Shown: positions 17,662 to 25,588, counted from the stretch's first letter. The stretch: 64,000 nt of DNA from DAOTXS01 sp034435055 (GCA_034435055.1 DAOTXS010000060.1:23227-87226); one strand, 5' to 3'. The notes: generated by a model not told the origin, from the letters alone. Numbers and translations: made by a program.

Positions 17662-17991
17662 TTAGAACTTTTCAAATCGTTCTACGTCCATCACAAACAC
17701 GGTTGCGCCGCCCACTTGGACTTCGACTGGCTGAGCAAGGTAGAGTTCGCCGGGTTCCATCACCGGCGGCATTGGATTTACGAACTGCGTGCGCGTTATG
17801 CAATTCCTTTTGATCAACGCCAGCACGTCCTCTAACCTGTCCGGCTCGACACCGATGAGAATGGTCGCGTTGCCTTCGCGCAGAAAACCGCCGGTGGTAC
17901 TGATGAGCGTGAACTGATGATTATGCTCGCGCAATGTGTCCGTAAGTTTACCGGCGTCGTCGTTATGTACAATTGCGAATACGAGTTTCAT
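17662..17991 (-). CDS. darA: PII-like cyclic-di-AMP receptor (DarA/PstA family)
   Basis: 109 residues, typical for the family. MKLVFAIVHNDDAGKL opens the PII-like fold; STTGGFLREGNATILIGV is the conserved T/B-loop region that binds c-di-AMP. Start chosen at ATG 17991, because GGAGG lies just before it and inside the alternative TTG start. It directly follows tmk, as in the Firmicutes tmk-yaaQ arrangement. It presumably relays c-di-AMP levels to an unknown partner. No diadenylate cyclase is in the window. Confidence 0.85.
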   Translation of the reverse strand: MKLVFAIVHNDDAGKLTDTLREHNHQFTLISTTGGFLREGNATILIGVEPDRLEDVLALIKRNCITRTQFVNPMPPVMEPGELYLAQPVEVQVGGATVFVMDVERFEKF

Positions 17992-18004
17992 CTCAACCTC
18001 CAAG

Positions 18005-18065
18005 ACGAATGACTAAAGACGAATGACGAATGTTTACTTTCGTCCTTCGTCCTTTGTCTTTCGTC
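18005..18065. repeat. Palindrome of near-tandem GACGAATGA units, entering tmk
   Basis: GACGAATGACTAAAGACGAA on the left faces TTCGTCCTTCGTCCTTTGTC on the right. The right arm encodes the last residues of tmk. Same type as 13902-13963. Confidence 0.65.
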
Positions 18066-18675
18066 GAGTTTTTAGCTCATCCATCATCCTCGCTTGAATC
18101 TTTGCTTGCACCTGTTCAATCGATCCCGTACCATCGATTATCACAAATCGATGCGGTTCTGCTTTTGCCAATTCAAGATAACCGTTCCGCACCCGCGTGT
18201 GATACTCGACATCTTTGTGATCGAGTCGATTCGTTTCGCCTTGATGCCGCCGCGCAAGTCCAATTTCCGCCGGCACATCGATGTAGAACGTGAGATTAGG
18301 CACCAACCCGCGCGTGGCAAACTTGGTGATCGCGCGCAACGCATCGAGGTCGAGTCCCAAACCGTAACCTTGATACGCCAGCGTTGAATCATAATAACGA
18401 TCACAGACCACAATTTTGCCTTCCGCCAGCGCCGGGCGAATAACTTGATCGACGATTTGCGCGCGCGCGGCGGAAAACAACAACACTTCAGTTTCACTCC
18501 GCATCGACTTGTTGCGCGTCGATAAAATCACTTCGCGAATTTGCTCGCTGATTTCTGTCCCGCCCGGCTCACGCGTGTAAATGACCGGCGCGCCGCGTGC
18601 TTGCAAAAATTCGACGAGCATTTTCGCTTGCGTCGTCTTGCCGCTTCCATCGGGACCTTCAAAGGTGACAAACAT
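18034..18675 (-). CDS. tmk: Thymidylate kinase
   Basis: 213 residues from MFVTFEGPDGSGKTTQ, the P-loop. The DR-type motif TREPGGTEISEQIRE and the CDRYYDSTLAYQGYG block are standard for bacterial dTMP kinases, which make dTDP for DNA synthesis. The last residues (TRRKTKDEGRK) are written by a palindromic repeat and look like an added tail. Followed 42 nt later by darA. The upstream extension to 18702 has no ribosome site. Confidence 0.95.
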   Translation of the reverse strand: MFVTFEGPDGSGKTTQAKMLVEFLQARGAPVIYTREPGGTEISEQIREVILSTRNKSMRSETEVLLFSAARAQIVDQVIRPALAEGKIVVCDRYYDSTLAYQGYGLGLDLDALRAITKFATRGLVPNLTFYIDVPAEIGLARRHQGETNRLDHKDVEYHTRVRNGYLELAKAEPHRFVIIDGTGSIEQVQAKIQARMMDELKTRRKTKDEGRK

Positions 18676-18689
18676 GATTAGTGGGTTAG

Positions 18690-18766
18690 TTCGATAGTGC
18701 AATGGTGCGATAGTTGACCAATGCGCTTGGTGTGAAAAACTATCGCACTATCGGACTATTGCACTT
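18690..18766. repeat. Palindrome of CGATAGTGC units
   Basis: GTGCGATAGTT (18705-18715) pairs perfectly with AACTATCGCAC (18738-18748); flanking degenerate copies CGATAGTGCAA and GGACTATTGCAC extend both arms. It fills the gap between the R3H ATPase stop and tmk. Confidence 0.7.
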
Positions 18767-20306
18767 CACTTGCATAAATCCGCACGCGCCGTTTCGGTTC
18801 TTTGCCCAGCGAGCGCGAAAACAAATTCGCGCGCTTGATCAACTCGTGTTGCTGACGCCGGACGTACGCGCTTTGCGGCGCAAGCTCCACCGAATGTGCG
18901 CCGCGCTGAATCTGTTCGATAGCCGCTTCGGTTTCGCGCATCGCCCCTTCAAGCGGATCATTCGCTTCAACGACGCCGAACAAATCTTCGAGGACGCCTT
19001 CCATTTGCGCGAGCGTGTTCGACCGCAGAACGTACACCGGCACACCGCGCCGTTCCGCATCCACAATCGCCGGCGGACGCTTGCGATAATAATTCTTCAA
19101 CGTCAACACGGCATCGGCATTATTCACGTCGTTCACGACTTGAATCGGCACATTCAAACTTTTCGCCGCTTGCTCCAAACGATCCTGGCTCAACCCGTAC
19201 GGAAACATCCGCATGGCACGCGTCGGTTTTTCTTCGCCGCTGCGCGCTGGCTCGCTGGCGCGACCACGTGCGGCTTGCTCACGCAACGCGCCAACGCGGA
19301 CGGTGGGCGCTCGTTCAATATGCACTTGGCCCACGCTGTCCCGCGTCCGAATCTCCGGCGATGGTGTTCTGCCGCGCAACAGTGTATCAACGGCGTGCGC
19401 AACTTCATGATGCACCGTAAACTGATCGCGCTGTTGAATTTCGATTAGCACGTCGAACGTCGGCGGAGCTTTGCGTTCCAGAATCGATTTCTGCGTACCG
19501 CGCCGCCGTGCTTCTTCATCGGACAGCGTAACCGATTGAATCCCGCCGATCAAATCGGACAGCGTCGGGTTCATCATCAAGTTATCGAGCGAGTTGCCGT
19601 GCGCCGTGCCGATGAGTTGCACACCCCGTTCGGCAATCGTGCGCGCGGCTTCGGCTTCCAACTCGCGCCCGATTTCATCGATGACGATAACTTCGGGCAT
19701 GTGATTTTCGACCGCCTCGATCATCACTTCGTGCTGCAACATCGGTGTACGAACTTGCATTCGCCGCGCCTTGCCGATTGCCGGGTGCGGCACATCGCCG
19801 TCGCCGCCAATTTCGTTCGACGTATCGACGATGACGACGCGTTTGCTATCGGCGAGGATGCGCGCGGATTCGCGCAAGAGCGTCGTCTTGCCAACGCCGG
19901 GGCGACCCAGGATCAAAACGCTTTTGCCCGATTCGATCAAGTCACGAATGATTTCGACGGTGCCGTAAACCGCGCGTCCCACGCGGCACGTCAACCCAAC
20001 GATGCGTCCCTGTCGATTGCGAATGCAAGAGATGCGATGCAAGGTGCGCGGAATGCCGGCTCGATTGTCCTCGGTAAATTCGCCGATGCGCGAAACGACG
20101 TAATCGATGTCGTCGTGATTGACCTCGCGCGAGTTGAGCGTAACCGATTCACGAACAAAACGCGCTTCCGGGACACGCCCCAAATCCATCACAATTTCTA
20201 AAAGTTCGCTGCCGCGATCGATTTGGCGTAAGTGATTTTCCAAATGCGGTGGCAGAACGTTAAGCAATAAATCGAGATCGTCTGTAATTAGAGTTTCCGT
20301 AATCAA
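18756..20306 (-). CDS. R3H-domain AAA/SpoIIIAA-like ATPase
   Basis: 516 residues. Start is TTG at 20306 after AAAGGAG. Walker A GRPGVGKTTLLRE and Walker B VIVIDEIGRELEAEAA with TAHGN sensor belong to the SpoIIIAA/Ycf45 ring ATPase type. The C-terminal third carries a likely R3H single-strand nucleic-acid domain (RRQQHELIKRANLFSRSLG). A Pro/Arg-rich linker (~330-370) separates them. Such proteins are widespread in Chloroflexi, cyanobacteria and plastids; role likely in nucleic-acid handling but unproven. Upstream of tmk and darA, probably one transcript. Confidence 0.87.
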   Translation of the reverse strand: MITETLITDDLDLLLNVLPPHLENHLRQIDRGSELLEIVMDLGRVPEARFVRESVTLNSREVNHDDIDYVVSRIGEFTEDNRAGIPRTLHRISCIRNRQGRIVGLTCRVGRAVYGTVEIIRDLIESGKSVLILGRPGVGKTTLLRESARILADSKRVVIVDTSNEIGGDGDVPHPAIGKARRMQVRTPMLQHEVMIEAVENHMPEVIVIDEIGRELEAEAARTIAERGVQLIGTAHGNSLDNLMMNPTLSDLIGGIQSVTLSDEEARRRGTQKSILERKAPPTFDVLIEIQQRDQFTVHHEVAHAVDTLLRGRTPSPEIRTRDSVGQVHIERAPTVRVGALREQAARGRASEPARSGEEKPTRAMRMFPYGLSQDRLEQAAKSLNVPIQVVNDVNNADAVLTLKNYYRKRPPAIVDAERRGVPVYVLRSNTLAQMEGVLEDLFGVVEANDPLEGAMRETEAAIEQIQRGAHSVELAPQSAYVRRQQHELIKRANLFSRSLGKEPKRRVRIYASEVQ

Positions 20307-20353
20307 AAACTCCTTTGGGATTTGAAATTTTGGATTTGGTTTTTCCGTACGGT

Positions 20354-20382
20354 ATTATACCCTCTCTTGCTAGGAGCGTCAA
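20354..20382 (-). promoter_or_regulatory. Promoter of R3H ATPase-tmk-darA
   Basis: TTGACG (20382-20377), 17-nt spacer, TATAAT (20359-20354), about 48 nt before the TTG start. Confidence 0.75.
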
Positions 20383-20398
20383 CGAGAGCAAACGGGAA

Positions 20399-20549
20399 GT
20401 TAGGGCTTTGTCAAAGTCGCGCTGCTCCGTCATTGCGAGCGGAGCGAAGCAATCTCCGAGCAACTTGGGGATTGCTTCGTCGCTGATCCCTCGCTTCGCT
20501 CGGGACGCTCCTCGCAATGACATCATGAGGACTTTGACAACACCCTAAC
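20399..20549. repeat. Outer inverted repeat enclosing a second repeat
   Basis: GTTAGGGCTTTGTCAAAGTC (20399-20418) and GACTTTGACAACACCCTAAC (20530-20549) are inverted copies differing at two positions. They enclose copy E of the TGTCATTGCGAGC family. Looks like a small non-autonomous element that took a second insertion, or a composite. Confidence 0.7.
20429..20522. repeat. TGTCATTGCGAGC palindromic element, copy E (nested)
   Basis: 94 bp, GTCATTGCGAGCGGAGCG to CTCCTCGCAATGACA, with a longer inner arm (TCGCTTCGCTCGGGACG). First base of the consensus is C instead of T. Confidence 0.85.
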
Positions 20550-20606
20550 GGGAATTAAAAAGCCAAAGATATAAAATAAACGGATAATGGTTTTTGTAGT
20601 TGGGGA

Positions 20607-20634
20607 TTGACTTGCTATGTTTCTATGTTATACT
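20607..20634 (+). promoter_or_regulatory. Promoter of DUF4332 gene
   Basis: TTGACT (20607-20612), 16-nt spacer, TATACT (20629-20634); start codon at 20680 with a GGAGG site. Confidence 0.65.
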
Positions 20635-20679
20635 CACAATTGAAAATCGACAAAGACTAATCCACACTGGAGGACAAAG

Positions 20680-21087
20680 ATGTCACTTGGAATCGGTAAA
20701 CTCAAGGGAATGACCCCTGAACTTGAAGCCAAATTGAAAGCAATGGGAGTGAAGGACACAGACAAGTTCTTTAACGCCGCGTTGACCCCTCAAGGTCGTG
20801 AAGAACTGGCAGGATGTGGCGGTGTGTCAACCGACATCATTTTGGAACTTGCCAACCGCGCCGACCTCGCGCGCATCAAGGGTATTGCCGGGGTCTATTC
20901 AGATTTGCTTGAAGATGCTGGCGTGGACACGATCAAAGAACTCAAAGCGCGCAATCCCGAAAATCTGCACGCCAAGCTGCTTGAGATCAACGCACAAAAG
21001 AATCTGACGCCCAAGCCGCCGGCGTTAAAGACAGTCAAAACGTGGATTTCGCTCGCCAAACGGCGCCGCAAATTTCTGCAGTATTGA
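20680..21087 (+). CDS. DUF4332 helix-hairpin-helix-like protein
   Basis: 135 residues from MSLGIGKLKGMTPELEAKL, with GGAGGACAAAG before the ATG. Two DUF4332/HhH-like modules are visible: LKAMGVKDTDKFFNAALT..., and RIKGIAGVYSDLLEDAGVDT followed by IKELKARNPENLHAKLLEI. Such repeats resemble DNA-binding HhH pairs. The C-terminus is basic (LAKRRRKFLQY), compatible with nucleic-acid contact. Exact role unknown. Confidence 0.85.
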   Translation: MSLGIGKLKGMTPELEAKLKAMGVKDTDKFFNAALTPQGREELAGCGGVSTDIILELANRADLARIKGIAGVYSDLLEDAGVDTIKELKARNPENLHAKLLEINAQKNLTPKPPALKTVKTWISLAKRRRKFLQY

Positions 21088-21186
21088 GCGATTCGCAATG
21101 CGCTAACCTCCCGCGACTTGCCATCGGCAACGGAGCCCGGGCGGTGTTCTAATAACTAACTGTACACATCTTGGAGGAGGTGCACG

Positions 21187-21357
21187 ATGCAACTCAGCGC
21201 GCCAAAGCAAATTACATTTTGGGTGGCGGTGGTTGTTGCTCTAGTTGGTCTTGTTTCCAGTTTCGTAGCTATCCCGGTTCTATCCGGCTTCGCCTTCTGG
21301 ATCGTCGTTCTGGGATTTGTCATTCTCGCCGCCGCGAATTTGCTGGAAGGTTTGTAA
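21187..21357 (+). CDS. Small two-helix membrane protein (56 aa)
   Basis: 56 residues, MQLSAPKQITFWVAVVVALV then VSSFVAIPVLSGFAF and WIVVLGFVILAAANLLEGL. There are two hydrophobic helices and no charged residues between them. A strong GGAGGAGG site precedes the ATG, supporting it as a real gene. No function can be assigned. Followed by a hairpin with a T-run. Confidence 0.75.
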   Translation: MQLSAPKQITFWVAVVVALVGLVSSFVAIPVLSGFAFWIVVLGFVILAAANLLEGL

Positions 21358-21365
21358 TTGCTCAT

Positions 21366-21430
21366 AAAGGTGCCGGCTTTGGTTTCGTGGTCGGGGCTCC
21401 GCGCGACGCAAAATCGGCACCTTTAATTTT
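21366..21430 (+). terminator. Hairpin with T-tract after small membrane gene
   Basis: AAAGGTGCCG (21366-21375) pairs with CGGCACCTTT (21415-21424), then AATTTTTCT. The loop is 39 nt and contains its own GC-rich part, unusually long for a simple terminator. Could alternatively be the end of a small RNA. Confidence 0.45.
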
Positions 21431-21514
21431 TCTCTCGCGTACAGCACAGTCACAAATGGCTGTGCTGTTGCTTTTTTCGCGGCAATCGCGTAAGATAGCC
21501 ACTGAGGTGATGCA

Positions 21515-22165
21515 ATGTCGCCGATTCGATGGTGTTTGATTGCGTTTGCGACAGTTGGACTGGTTGGTTGCAATTCCGAACCGGCGTCGCTTTTAGTTTC
21601 GACGCCGACACGCATCATCGTCCCCGCGCCGGTCGCCACGCCAATTCCAACGCCCGCGCCGACCGATGCGCCAACTGCTACGCGCGTCGTCACGCCGACG
21701 ATTGCACCAACCGTCGCAACGATGCCGACGCGTACGCCAACGACCGCGCCGGGGACGATGAAGGTCAAACTGTTCTTCGTCGCGCTCGATGATAACGGCA
21801 AGTCCGGCAAAAAGATCGGGTGCAACGATAGTATCGTCGCGGTGGAGCGCACGATTCCGGCAACGCCAGCGCCGCTCACCGCCGCACTCAAAGAACTGTT
21901 GTCGATCAAAGACCGGAATATCGGACAATCGGGATTGTACAACGCGCTCGCAAATGCGAATCTGAAAATCGATGCGGTTGCGGTGATCGATGGCACGGCG
22001 ATCATTCAACTTTCCGGCACGCTGGGACTCGGCGGCGTGTGCGATGACCCGCGCGTCGAAGCGCAGTTGAAAGAACTCGCGTTGCAATTTTCGACCGTGA
22101 AAAATACCAACATTACGCTGAACGGCGTACCCATCGAAAAAGCATTATCGGGTAAAGGCAACTAA
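21515..22165 (+). CDS. GerMN-domain lipoprotein
   Basis: 216 residues. Lipobox LVGC at ~17-20 after a short hydrophobic signal. A Thr/Pro/Ala-rich linker (~25-80) follows, then the GerMN domain: VKLFFVALDDNGKSGKKIG, LKELLSIKD and IIQLSGTLGLGGVCDDPRVE. GerM-like domains occur in sporulation and envelope proteins; the Chloroflexi version is likely a surface protein. A membrane anchor needs lgt, present at 36.3 kb. GAGGTGATGCA precedes the ATG. Confidence 0.85.
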   Translation: MSPIRWCLIAFATVGLVGCNSEPASLLVSTPTRIIVPAPVATPIPTPAPTDAPTATRVVTPTIAPTVATMPTRTPTTAPGTMKVKLFFVALDDNGKSGKKIGCNDSIVAVERTIPATPAPLTAALKELLSIKDRNIGQSGLYNALANANLKIDAVAVIDGTAIIQLSGTLGLGGVCDDPRVEAQLKELALQFSTVKNTNITLNGVPIEKALSGKGN

Positions 22166-22170
22166 CGAAC

Positions 22171-22256
22171 TGTCATTGCGAGCCGCGTTTTGTGCGGCGA
22201 AGCAATCCCCACAGTTCTTTGGAGATTGCTTCGTCGCTTCGCTCCTCGCAATGACA
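22171..22256. repeat. TGTCATTGCGAGC palindromic element, copy F
   Basis: 86 bp, TGTCATTGCGAGCCGCG to CTCCTCGCAATGACA, between the lipoprotein stop and the DeoC-like start. Confidence 0.85.
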
Positions 22257-22268
22257 TTCTAACAAACT

Positions 22269-22919
22269 ATGCTGATTCCTGTTCCTCTTCTCCGCAAAAT
22301 CGAAATGTCCCTCCTCGCGCCGGAATTATCGAAATCAGAAATCGAAGTTGGATGCGCGGCGGCAATCGAATACGATTGTATTTCCGTGTTCGTCAAGCCA
22401 CATTACATCGAAGCGGCACGCAAAGCGTTAAAAGACACGCACATCAAAGTAGTCTCGGTCATCGGTTTTCCGCACGGCGGCGTGACCACCGCGACGAAAA
22501 TGTACGAAACCCAAGATTTATTGCAACGCGGCGCGGACGAACTCGCGCTTGTCATCAACGTTGGTGCGGTGCGTGACCGCGACGACCTTGCGGTGAAAAA
22601 CGATATTCAAGGTGTCCTTCGCACCGCGCGCGGCAAGCCGATCACAGTGATTTTGGAAATGCCGTTGCTGAACGATGAAGAAAAAACGCGCGCGTGCAAA
22701 GTGGCGGAAGCCGCTGGCGCAACGATGGTGATGACATCGACCGGGTTTGCGCCGACCGGCACGACGCCGAACGACGTACGGCTGATTCGCGCGACGAGTC
22801 CGAATCTCAAGATTCGTGCGGCAAGCGGAATAAAATCGCAGCGCGCGGCGCTGGCGATGATCGAAGCCGGCGCGGCGTTCGTGGTGGTCAATGACGTTGA
22901 AAAAGATTTGAGCGAATAA
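22269..22919 (+). CDS. DeoC/aldolase-like protein lacking catalytic residues
   Basis: 216 residues with the full DeoC (beta/alpha)8 pattern: SVIGFPHGGVTTATKMYE, LQRGADELALVINVG, TSTGFAPTGTT and ASGIKSQRAALAMIEAG. The Schiff-base lysine of deoxyribose-phosphate aldolase (KTSTGF) is Met155 here (MTSTGF). The catalytic Asp position (DEIDMV) is Ala93 (DELALV), and the second lysine (VKASGG) is Arg183. Classical aldol chemistry is therefore unlikely. It may be a pseudoenzyme or a different reaction on the same scaffold. No nucleoside-catabolism operon is adjacent. Confidence 0.75.
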   Translation: MLIPVPLLRKIEMSLLAPELSKSEIEVGCAAAIEYDCISVFVKPHYIEAARKALKDTHIKVVSVIGFPHGGVTTATKMYETQDLLQRGADELALVINVGAVRDRDDLAVKNDIQGVLRTARGKPITVILEMPLLNDEEKTRACKVAEAAGATMVMTSTGFAPTGTTPNDVRLIRATSPNLKIRAASGIKSQRAALAMIEAGAAFVVVNDVEKDLSE

Positions 22920-22923
22920 CGTT

Positions 22924-22999
22924 CAGTATGCAGATGGCAGAAAGCAGTAGGCGGAAAACCCAATCGCGGTTTCTGCGTACTGCTTTCTGCGTACTGCCT
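22924..22999. repeat. Palindrome of GCAGAAAGCAGTAG units
   Basis: Left GGCAGAAAGCAGTAGGCGG, right CTGCTTTCTGCGTACTGCC, around loop CAATCGC. It is the whole spacer before DUF4139. Similar units occur in the gyrA tail and the murA terminator. Confidence 0.75.
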
Positions 23000-23070
23000 A
23001 CTTGGATTTTGGAACAAATTCCGGCAATTCGGCGTCTCATCCGTGAAAAACAATTTTGCGGGAGGTCAAA

Positions 23071-24540
23071 ATGTTTCGCCGAATTACTTTTCCACTCTTG
23101 GTCAGTTTGTTGATCGTCGGTGTGATTTTTGCCATCGGTTGTCAGGGCGGCAGTCCAACGTCGGCATTCCAAGCCGCGCGCGCGGAAGCTAAAAGCGGCG
23201 GCGTGGACATCACCGTTTACAATCAAAACATCGCGCTCGTCAAAGACAAACGCGTGCTCGCGCTGAAATCAGGCATGAACGAAGTGCGCTTCACCGACGT
23301 GGCTTCGCAGATCGATCCGACGAGCGTGCAATTCACCTCGCTTACCGACCCGAACGGCACGCGCGTCCTCGAACAGAATTACGCGTACGACATTGTTGGC
23401 TCGGCAAAGATTCTGCAAAAGTATCTCGATCAAAACATCGCGCTTGTCACCGAAGATGGAACGAAATACGCCGGCAAATTGCTGAGCGGTTCCGACGACA
23501 TCATTCTGCAAAGCGATGATGGACAAGTGACGACGGTCAAACTCGCGCGCGTGCGCGAACTCAAATTCCCCAACTTGCCCGGCGGTCTCATCACCAAGCC
23601 GACGCTCATCTGGCTCGTGAACGCATCGAGAGAAGGCAATCAAGATGCGCAAGTAACGTATATGACGAACGGCATCAACTGGAAAGCAAATTACGTCGTC
23701 GTCGTGAATGACAAAGACACCGCGATGAACATGAACGGCTGGGTCACGATTGACAACCAAAGCGGCGCGACGTACGAAGATGCGAATTTGAAACTTGTTG
23801 CCGGCGATGTGCGGCGCGTAACGCAGTTACCAGCAGCGGCTGGCGGATTTCCTACGCCGACCGCCGCAAAAGCCGCCGATTCGCAGTTCGTCCAGCAAGA
23901 TTTATTCGAATACAAGTTGTACTCGTTGCAACGCGCGACGACGATTCGCAATCGCGAAACGAAACAAATCGAGTTTACAAACGCAACGAACGTCGGCATC
24001 ACCAAGTTGTTCGTGTACGACGGCGGCTCGGCGTATCGATTCTACGGCTATCAAATCACCGATCCGAATTACGGCAAGACGAGCAACACCAAAGTCGCCG
24101 TGATGATCGAGTTCAAGAATAGCGAAGCGAACAAACTGGGCATTCCGTTACCCAAAGGCACGTTGCGCGTTTACAAAGCCGATGCGGACGGCGGCAATCA
24201 ATTCATCGGCGAAGATAACATCGATCACACACCGAAAGACGAGATGATTCGCTTGAACATCGGCAACGCGTTCGATGTGGTGGGCGAGCGCAAGCAAACC
24301 AACTTTACCAAGATCAGCGACCGCGTCATCGAAGAGACGTACGAGATCAAGTTACGCAATCACAAAAAAGAAGCGGTACAAGTGCGCGTGGTCGAACGGC
24401 TTTTCCGCTGGTCGAACTGGCAAATTTTGAAAACGAATCAGGATTTCACCAAGTTAGATTCGCAGACGATTGAGTATCGCGTGAACATCAAGCCGGATTC
24501 CGAAAGCGTAGTGCATTACACGGTGCGGTATTCTTGGTAA
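23071..24540 (+). CDS. DUF4139 domain lipoprotein
   Basis: 489 residues from MFRRITFPLLV with GGGAGGT ahead. The lipobox is IGC at residues ~24-26. DUF4139 pattern: VDITVYNQNIALVKDKRVL, DVASQIDPTSVQFTSL and GINWKANYVVVVNDKDTAM, and at the end VVEYRVNIKPDSESVVHYTVRY-like strands. The family (mucoidy-inhibitor-like) is extracytoplasmic with unknown biochemistry. Start upstream to 23056 is not supported by a ribosome site. Confidence 0.87.
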   Translation: MFRRITFPLLVSLLIVGVIFAIGCQGGSPTSAFQAARAEAKSGGVDITVYNQNIALVKDKRVLALKSGMNEVRFTDVASQIDPTSVQFTSLTDPNGTRVLEQNYAYDIVGSAKILQKYLDQNIALVTEDGTKYAGKLLSGSDDIILQSDDGQVTTVKLARVRELKFPNLPGGLITKPTLIWLVNASREGNQDAQVTYMTNGINWKANYVVVVNDKDTAMNMNGWVTIDNQSGATYEDANLKLVAGDVRRVTQLPAAAGGFPTPTAAKAADSQFVQQDLFEYKLYSLQRATTIRNRETKQIEFTNATNVGITKLFVYDGGSAYRFYGYQITDPNYGKTSNTKVAVMIEFKNSEANKLGIPLPKGTLRVYKADADGGNQFIGEDNIDHTPKDEMIRLNIGNAFDVVGERKQTNFTKISDRVIEETYEIKLRNHKKEAVQVRVVERLFRWSNWQILKTNQDFTKLDSQTIEYRVNIKPDSESVVHYTVRYSW

Positions 24541-24544
24541 AACT

Positions 24545-24587
24545 GAGTGGGAGCGCGGGAGAACGTTCTCTCCCTCTCTCCCACTCT
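24545..24587. terminator. GAGTGGGAG palindrome, likely terminator
   Basis: GAGTGGGAG (24545-) pairs with CTCCCACTC (to 24587), and inner GGGAGAACGTTCTCTCCC adds more pairs. It directly follows the DUF4139 stop and is followed by TTTGCG, which is also the next promoter. Confidence 0.5.
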
Positions 24588-24616
24588 TTGCGTTTTAATA
24601 GGATTTCTGCTACGAT
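24588..24616 (+). promoter_or_regulatory. Promoter of methyltransferase, leaderless type
   Basis: TTGCGT (24588-24593), 17-nt spacer and extended -10 TGCTACGAT (24608-24616). GTG start at 24623 is 6 nt downstream, so the message is probably leaderless. Confidence 0.55.
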
Positions 24617-24622
24617 ACGCGT

Positions 24623-25390
24623 GTGACCATCGAAGACAAATCCATTTTCCTTGGGCATCCCTCGTACGTGTGGCGCTTTGGGCAAGACCGCCGGCTCGAT
24701 ATGATTCGCCGATATGTCCGCTTTGATGGCGTCCGCATTTTGGACATCGGTTGCGGCATCGGCACGTACCTCGAAAAATTCCGCGGGCTGGGCGCGCACG
24801 AAATCGGCGTCGATTCAGATTTCGATAAGCTGAACGAAGCGCATCGCAAAAAGCGTTTGCTTCGTCTCGCCGCAAGCGCATCCGAAAATCTTCCCTTCCC
24901 CGATCAAACTTTCCACGTCGTCTTGTTGCACGAAGTCATCGAGCATGTCAACGATGATTACGCAACGATTCGTGAAGCGTGCCGCGTGGTTGCGCCCGGC
25001 GGGCGCGTCATCGTCTTTGCGCCCAACCGCTTGTATCCGTTTGAAACGCACGGTGCGTATTTGGGCAAACGGTACGTGTTTGGCAACATTCCTTTCGTCG
25101 GTTGGTTGCCGGATTCACTGCGGAATCGATTTGCGCCGCACGTCCGCGCGTATCGCACGCAAGACATCCGCGCCTTGTTCGATGGATTGGACGGGACGTT
25201 GATTACGCACACGCAAATTTATCCGGGCTACGACAAGATCGCACGAAAGAATGCCGGGTTGGCGCGTTTATTCAGAAGCGTGACGTACTTTTTCGAGAGC
25301 ACGCCGTTGCGCGTGTTTGGGTTATCGCATTTTGCCGTGTGGCGCAAGTACGGGCGAAGAACAACCGAACGTGGAAACAATCGACCGTAG
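24623..25390 (+). CDS. SAM-dependent class I methyltransferase
   Basis: 255 residues, GTG start. Motif I is ILDIGCGIGTYLEKF, then IGVDSD, ENLPFPDQTFHVVLLHEVIEHV and PGGRVIVFAPNRLYPF, the UbiE/COQ5-like Methyltransf_11 pattern. The substrate is unknown; the layout after motif IV (YLGKRYVFGNIPFVGWLP) is typical of family members acting on lipid-linked or polyketide-like substrates. Ends in a clean terminator; not in an operon. Confidence 0.87.
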   Translation: MTIEDKSIFLGHPSYVWRFGQDRRLDMIRRYVRFDGVRILDIGCGIGTYLEKFRGLGAHEIGVDSDFDKLNEAHRKKRLLRLAASASENLPFPDQTFHVVLLHEVIEHVNDDYATIREACRVVAPGGRVIVFAPNRLYPFETHGAYLGKRYVFGNIPFVGWLPDSLRNRFAPHVRAYRTQDIRALFDGLDGTLITHTQIYPGYDKIARKNAGLARLFRSVTYFFESTPLRVFGLSHFAVWRKYGRRTTERGNNRP

Positions 25391-25419
25391 GGAGCGTTCG
25401 TCGTAACGCTCCTTTTTTT
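25391..25419 (+). terminator. Intrinsic terminator after methyltransferase
   Basis: GGAGCGTT (25391-25398), loop CGTCGT, AACGCTCC (25405-25412), then seven T (25413-25419). Canonical. Confidence 0.9.
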
Positions 25420-25425
25420 GCGCCG

Positions 25426-25455
25426 TTAGCAATTTTGTTCGCTTTGGATTATAAT
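25426..25455 (+). promoter_or_regulatory. Promoter of gyrA
   Basis: TTAGCA (25426-25431), 18-nt spacer, TATAAT (25450-25455). The predicted start of transcription falls within the left arm of the following inverted repeat. Confidence 0.55.
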
Positions 25456-25560
25456 AACTAATGGTGCTAGTGCGATTCTTGAGCATATTTTGTGCTTTGA
25501 TTTTGCGACGCGCTACTTGAATCTCACAGCCATCCACCTGCAAACTAGCACCATTAGTTA
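25455..25560. repeat. 16-bp perfect inverted repeat in the gyrA leader
   Basis: TAACTAATGGTGCTAG (25455-25470) and CTAGCACCATTAGTTA (25545-25560) are exact reverse complements separated by 74 nt. The element spans most of the gyrA 5' leader. It could be a 106-bp MITE-like insertion or a structured leader RNA. Confidence 0.8.
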
Positions 25561-25588
25561 ATAGCGACGGAAATTTTCTGGAGACATT

